This document shows, piece by piece, positions 12,679-15,516 of a stretch of 15,516 bases of DNA. Below the pieces are notes generated by a model. It had not been told where the DNA came from. It was given only the letters and a program-made list of their open reading frames with translations, and searched no databases. The stretch comes from an uncultured bacterium (GTDB taxonomy: Bacteria; Cyanobacteriota; Vampirovibrionia; Gastranaerophilales; Gastranaerophilaceae), in NCBI GenBank assembly GCA_900554095.1, contig USGC01000022.1, positions 1 through 15,516 of the forward strand. The letters run 5' to 3'. Each line of letters opens with the position of its first letter. The first letter of the stretch is position 1. Made by a program: the position numbers and the translations under genes.

Positions 12679-13428
12679 ATGATAAAAGTTGCAGTTTGCG
12701 GAGCTTTAGGCAAAATGGGCACAGAAGTTGTAAATGCTGTTATTGACTGCCCTCAGACAGAATTAGTTGCGAAAATTGATATTGCCGCAGATGACATGTA
12801 TCACTCAATTGAAGAAGCAGCAAGAGTCGAAGATATTGATGTTTTAATTGACTTTACACAGCCAAAATCAATTTATGAAAACGCGCTTTACTGTTTAAAC
12901 AACGGAATTAAAATAGTAATCGGCACAACAGGGCTTACGGATAGCCAAATAGAGGAATTACGGGCGCTGTCAAAAGAAAAAAACACAGGATGCCTTATTG
13001 CGCCAAACTTTTCGACAGGAGCGGTTTTGATGATGATGTTCGCAAAACAAGCCGCAAAGTATTTTGATAACGCTGAAATCATAGAGCTTCACCACAATCA
13101 GAAGAAAGATGCGCCGTCAGGTACAGCGATTAAGACGGCAAACTTGATGGCAGGAGTAAAAAGTGATTTTGCGCTGAACAATTGCGCTGAAACAGAAACC
13201 ATTCAAGGCGCCCGCGGCGGAAAAAGTTACTCAAATATTCACATCCATTCTGTCAGAATGCCCGGATATATTGCTTCTCAAGAGGTAATTTTTGGTGCAT
13301 CCGGTCAGATTATGACAATCCGCCACGATTCTATGGACAGAAAATGTTACATGCAGGGGGTTTTGCTTGCCGTAAAACACGTCGTTGAATGCAATGACTT
13401 CACATACGGACTTGAAAATATAATGTAA
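12679..13428 (+). CDS. dapB: 4-hydroxy-tetrahydrodipicolinate reductase
   Basis: At 249 residues this is a compact DapB. It has the dinucleotide-binding loop VCGALGKMG at 6-14, DFTQP at 58-62, IGTTGL at 81-86 and APNFSTGAVLMM at 108-119. The active-site ELHHNQKKDAPSGTA is at 136-150 with the catalytic H138/H139 and Lys, and RHDS lies at 215-218. It reduces 4-hydroxy-tetrahydrodipicolinate with NAD(P)H in the diaminopimelate/lysine pathway, feeding peptidoglycan. AAGGAG just before the ATG fixes the start. It has its own promoter and a short structured leader; other dap genes are not in the window, so it is not in a lysine operon here. A hairpin lies after its stop. Confidence 0.95.
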   Translation: MIKVAVCGALGKMGTEVVNAVIDCPQTELVAKIDIAADDMYHSIEEAARVEDIDVLIDFTQPKSIYENALYCLNNGIKIVIGTTGLTDSQIEELRALSKEKNTGCLIAPNFSTGAVLMMMFAKQAAKYFDNAEIIELHHNQKKDAPSGTAIKTANLMAGVKSDFALNNCAETETIQGARGGKSYSNIHIHSVRMPGYIASQEVIFGASGQIMTIRHDSMDRKCYMQGVLLAVKHVVECNDFTYGLENIM

Positions 13429-13441
13429 ACGGATGACAGAG

Positions 13442-13485
13442 AAAAGCTCCTTTTAGGTTACAATTTGACTTGAAAGGAGTTTTTT
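13442..13485 (+). terminator. dapB terminator-like hairpin overlapping the ribosome site of the NfeD-like gene
   Basis: AAAAGCTCCTTT at 13442-13453 pairs with AAAGGAGTTTTT at 13473-13484, a 12-bp stem with one G-T wobble and a 19-nt loop. Ts end at 13485. The 3' arm AAAGGAG is also the Shine-Dalgarno sequence for the ATG at 13486. The stem could therefore end dapB transcription, hide the ribosome site, or both. TACAAT in the loop (13459-13464) may be a -10 box whose transcript would lack the 5' arm. Confidence 0.5.
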
Positions 13486-13722
13486 ATGCCTGAATTTCTG
13501 AATATAACAAACCTTTATTTATATGTAGGAGCGTTTGCAACAGTTTTATATATATTAAAACTTATAATATATCTTTTCACAGGCGGGGACGCGGAAGTCC
13601 ATGCTGATTTTGATTCTTTAACAGACGTTGATACTTCATTTAATTTTCTGTCTGTACAGTCGATACTTGCGTTTTTAATGGGGTTGGACTGGCGTCGATT
13701 GTGCAGTTTAAGACAAGCGTAA
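13486..13722 (+). CDS. NfeD/YuaF-like membrane protein, N-terminal fragment (frameshifted gene)
   Basis: This 78-codon frame starts with AAAGGAG well placed before ATG. It encodes a first membrane helix (about residues 10-32, YLYVGAFATVLYILKLIIYL), an acidic loop (DAEVHADFDSLTDVDTSF) and the start of a second helix, FLSVQSILAFLMG. After that the frame gives the out-of-character tail LDWRRLCSLRQA and stops at 13720. The next frame continues the protein, so this is the 5' half of one broken gene. NfeD-type proteins with a C-terminal OB fold partner with flotillins, and the flotillin follows directly, as with yuaF-yuaG in Bacillus. The break could be a real mutation, a sequencing error or recoding. 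Confidence 0.75.
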   Translation: MPEFLNITNLYLYVGAFATVLYILKLIIYLFTGGDAEVHADFDSLTDVDTSFNFLSVQSILAFLMGLDWRRLCSLRQA

Positions 13723-14024
13723 TTTTATCAGTGGTTTTGGCCGTAATAATCGGGTTAATTTTTATGTTCTTGTCAGCATACCTGATGTTTTTGATTAAAA
13801 AGCTAGACAAGCGCGTGCAAATAAATCTTGATGACTTTGTCGGTACTGTGGGGCGTGCTTATACAGCGTTCAAGCCGAACGCGGAAGGACAGATTGAAAT
13901 TACCCTAAATGAACAGCTTTCAGTATTGAGTGCAGTTAACCTGTCTGATGAAGAAATCAATGCATTTATGCCCGTCAAAATTGCAAAAGTAGAAGATAAT
14001 AAAATTTACATCATAAAAATTTAA
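13701..14024 (+). CDS. NfeD/YuaF-like membrane protein, C-terminal fragment (frameshifted gene)
   Basis: In the frame one base back from the N-terminal fragment, the sequence reads VGLASIVQFKTSVILSVV from 13683. It completes a membrane hairpin (SVILSVVLAVIIGLIFMFL and following residues) and then a soluble OB-fold domain: LDDFVGTVGRAYTAF, EGQIEITLNEQL and MPVKIAKVEDNKIYIIKI, which match the NfeD C-terminal pattern. The only candidate start near the overlap is a GTG at 13701 with no ribosome site, so independent translation is unlikely. Joined to the upstream fragment it gives a protein of about 175-180 residues, the usual size. The flotillin gene starts 15 bp later with its own AAGGAG. Confidence 0.75.
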   Translation: MQFKTSVILSVVLAVIIGLIFMFLSAYLMFLIKKLDKRVQINLDDFVGTVGRAYTAFKPNAEGQIEITLNEQLSVLSAVNLSDEEINAFMPVKIAKVEDNKIYIIKI

Positions 14025-14039
14025 AAGAAGGAGAAAAAG

Positions 14040-15516
14040 ATGTTTTTAGACCCGACATTTATGGCATTTATTGCGGTTCCGGCGCTGATAGTAATTGCGG
14101 CGTTAATTTTCATTGCGAACCAGTACAAACGCTGCCCGTCAAACAAAATCATCGTAGTTTACGGTAAAACAGGTGGTACATCAACCGCAAAATGCGTTCA
14201 CGGCGGAGGTACTTTTATAATCCCGTTGATCCAGGATTACGCAGTTCTTTCACTTGAACCTATGACAACAGATATCGACTTGAAAGGGGCGCTTTCAAAA
14301 GGTAATATCCGTGTTGCTGTGCCGTCAACTTTCACGTTTGGGATTTCGACCAAAGACTGTATTATGATTAACGCCGCAGAACGTCTTTTGGGCTTGAGCA
14401 AGCAAGACATAATTGTTCAGGCAAGCGACATTATTCTGGGTCAATTACGTTTAGCGATTGCGACTTTGACGATTGAAGAAATCAACCAAGACCGGGAAAA
14501 ATTTCTTGAACAGATTAACGCAAACGTAAACACAGAGCTTAACAAAATCGGGCTAGAAATCATTAACGTAAACATAAAAGATATTACAGATGAAAGCGGC
14601 TACATCGACGCAATCGGTAAAAAAGCAGCCGCAGAAGCAATTAACAAAGCAAAAGTAGAAGTTGCACAACAAGAAAAACTCGGCGCTGTCGGTGAAGCCG
14701 AAGCAAATAAAGAAAAAGAAGTTCAAGTGGCAGAGCAGACAGCCCAAACTTTAATCGGTAAAACAAACGCTGAAAAAGAACAAAGAGTTCAAACTGCTAA
14801 TATTAATTCATCTGCTGTTATCGGCGAAGCTGAAGCAAATAAGATTAAAGAAGTCGAAGTTGCCGAGCAAATGGCGCAGACCGAAATCGGTAAAACCAGC
14901 GCTATGAAAGAACAACGTATTCAAACCGCAACTCTTGAGGCTCAAGCGGTTGAAGGCGAAAACATTTCAAAAGCTAACATTGCAGATTACAATGCGACTT
15001 TGGCCGTAAAACAGGCAGATGCTTTAAAACTCGGTGAAGTTGCAAAAGCAAATGCAGAGCGCGATGTTTTAATTGCACAAAAAGAACGCGAAGAAGCAAG
15101 ACTTAAAAAAGAAGAGCTTGCAAGACAAGAAGTTGAAAAACTTAAAATACAGGTTCAAGCCGACGCCGAAGCCGAAAGGCAAAGACGCATTGCGCTTGGT
15201 GAAGCCGATGCGATTAAAGCAAAATACTTTGCTGAAGCCGAAGGTGTAAAAGCCGTTCTTGAGGCGAAAGCAAAAGGTTACGAAGAACTTGTGAAAATCT
15301 CTAACAACAAACCTGAAATTGCAACAAGTTTCTTGATGATAGAAAAAATTGAAGATATTGTAAGCAAACAAGTTGAGGCGATTAAGAATATTAAATTCGA
15401 CAAAATCACCGTTTGGGACGGCGGTGCAGGCTCCAAAGACGGCAGCACCACTGCAAACTTTATGCGTGATTTAATCAAGGCCTTACCTGCAATGCACGAC
15501 CTGGCAGGCCAGGCAG
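14040..15516 (+). CDS. Flotillin-like protein (FloT/YuaG family), 3' partial
   Basis: AAGGAG precedes ATG at 14040-14042, and the frame stays open to the window end (492 codons), so the stop is missing. A hydrophobic anchor (about residues 8-26, MAFIAVPALIVIAALIFIA) is followed by the SPFH domain (NKIIVVYGKTGG, HGGGTFIIPLIQ, STFTFGIS, GQLRLAIATLTIEEINQDR, GLEIINVNIKDI). A long Glu/Ala/Lys coiled coil with GEAEA-type repeats (about 205-440) comes next, then the family's C-terminal SFLMIEKIEDIV and FDKITVWDGG, with KALPAMHDLAGQA at the edge. Only about ten residues appear to be lost. Flotillins form cages or rafts at the inner membrane that organise lipids and membrane proteins. It follows its NfeD-like partner by 15 bp and is probably co-transcribed with it. 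Confidence 0.92.
   Translation, partial: MFLDPTFMAFIAVPALIVIAALIFIANQYKRCPSNKIIVVYGKTGGTSTAKCVHGGGTFIIPLIQDYAVLSLEPMTTDIDLKGALSKGNIRVAVPSTFTFGISTKDCIMINAAERLLGLSKQDIIVQASDIILGQLRLAIATLTIEEINQDREKFLEQINANVNTELNKIGLEIINVNIKDITDESGYIDAIGKKAAAEAINKAKVEVAQQEKLGAVGEAEANKEKEVQVAEQTAQTLIGKTNAEKEQRVQTANINSSAVIGEAEANKIKEVEVAEQMAQTEIGKTSAMKEQRIQTATLEAQAVEGENISKANIADYNATLAVKQADALKLGEVAKANAERDVLIAQKEREEARLKKEELARQEVEKLKIQVQADAEAERQRRIALGEADAIKAKYFAEAEGVKAVLEAKAKGYEELVKISNNKPEIATSFLMIEKIEDIVSKQVEAIKNIKFDKITVWDGGAGSKDGSTTANFMRDLIKALPAMHDLAGQA
14691..14954 (+). repeat. Tandem 44-residue duplication inside the flotillin coiled coil
   Basis: Two adjacent 132-bp units (14691-14822 and 14823-14954) encode closely similar 44-residue segments. 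Both begin GEAEANK, contain EVxVAEQxAQTxIGKT and KEQRxQTA, and are followed by a third start, GENISKANIA. The amino-acid match is strong while many codons differ, so the duplication is old or under protein-level selection. It lengthens the rod without changing register. Confidence 0.75.

Noticed and set aside
14553..15478. Several minus-strand frames opposite the flotillin gene (14553-14747, 15069-15371, 15278-15478)
   Set aside because: They are rich in Phe, Cys and Leu, as expected from the complement of a Glu/Ala/Lys coiled coil, and have no start signals.

Overview
The window is 15.5 kb of AT-rich, densely packed bacterial chromosome. It carries mostly ordinary housekeeping and envelope genes, with no tRNA, rRNA, CRISPR array, transposase or phage gene that I can see. 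The gene set (a DciA-type helicase loader, an NrnA-type DHH phosphoesterase, YihY, RseP, a NfeD-like protein beside a flotillin) and the base composition would suit an uncultured gut bacterium such as Vampirovibrionia/Gastranaerophilales (non-photosynthetic Cyanobacteriota). That placement is an inference from gene content, held with low to moderate confidence.

Left part (1-3127): the 3' end of a cysteine-rich, probably extracytoplasmic protein ends at a strong hairpin terminator. It faces a convergent DciA/DUF721 gene. Divergent from dciA is a pair of + strand genes, an NrnA-like phosphoesterase (apparently leaderless) and a YihY/BrkB membrane protein. A palindromic 88-bp element fills the convergent gap before rseP.

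Middle part (3128-9592, all minus strand): a tight, probably single transcription unit read hit -> speE -> two-domain glycosyltransferase -> GT4 glycosyltransferase -> GT8 glycosyltransferase -> rseP. Junctions overlap or are separated by 1 to 29 bp, and a good promoter lies just upstream of hit. The three sugar transferases probably build one surface glycan. RseP carries an unusual insertion of about 100 residues in its PDZ region.

Right part (9699-13428): a membrane-anchored serine hydrolase with beta-lactamase/PBP motifs, divergent from hit; an unannotated 49-residue small ORF; a stand-alone receiver protein that looks leaderless; a membrane-anchored small-heat-shock-like protein; an orphan ribbon-helix-helix regulator; and dapB, which has a structured leader containing a 12-codon lysine-rich mini-ORF.

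Right edge (13486-15516): a NfeD/YuaF-like membrane protein split by a frameshift, then a flotillin (FloT/YuaG-like) that runs off the window and contains a 44-residue tandem duplication. This is the known NfeD-flotillin pair, here with a broken partner.

I see no wholly new defence or mobile system. The most notable signals are the split NfeD gene, the recurring leaderless starts on an extended -10 motif, the 49-residue ORF, the palindromic intergenic element, the two-headed glycosyltransferase and the RseP PDZ insertion.
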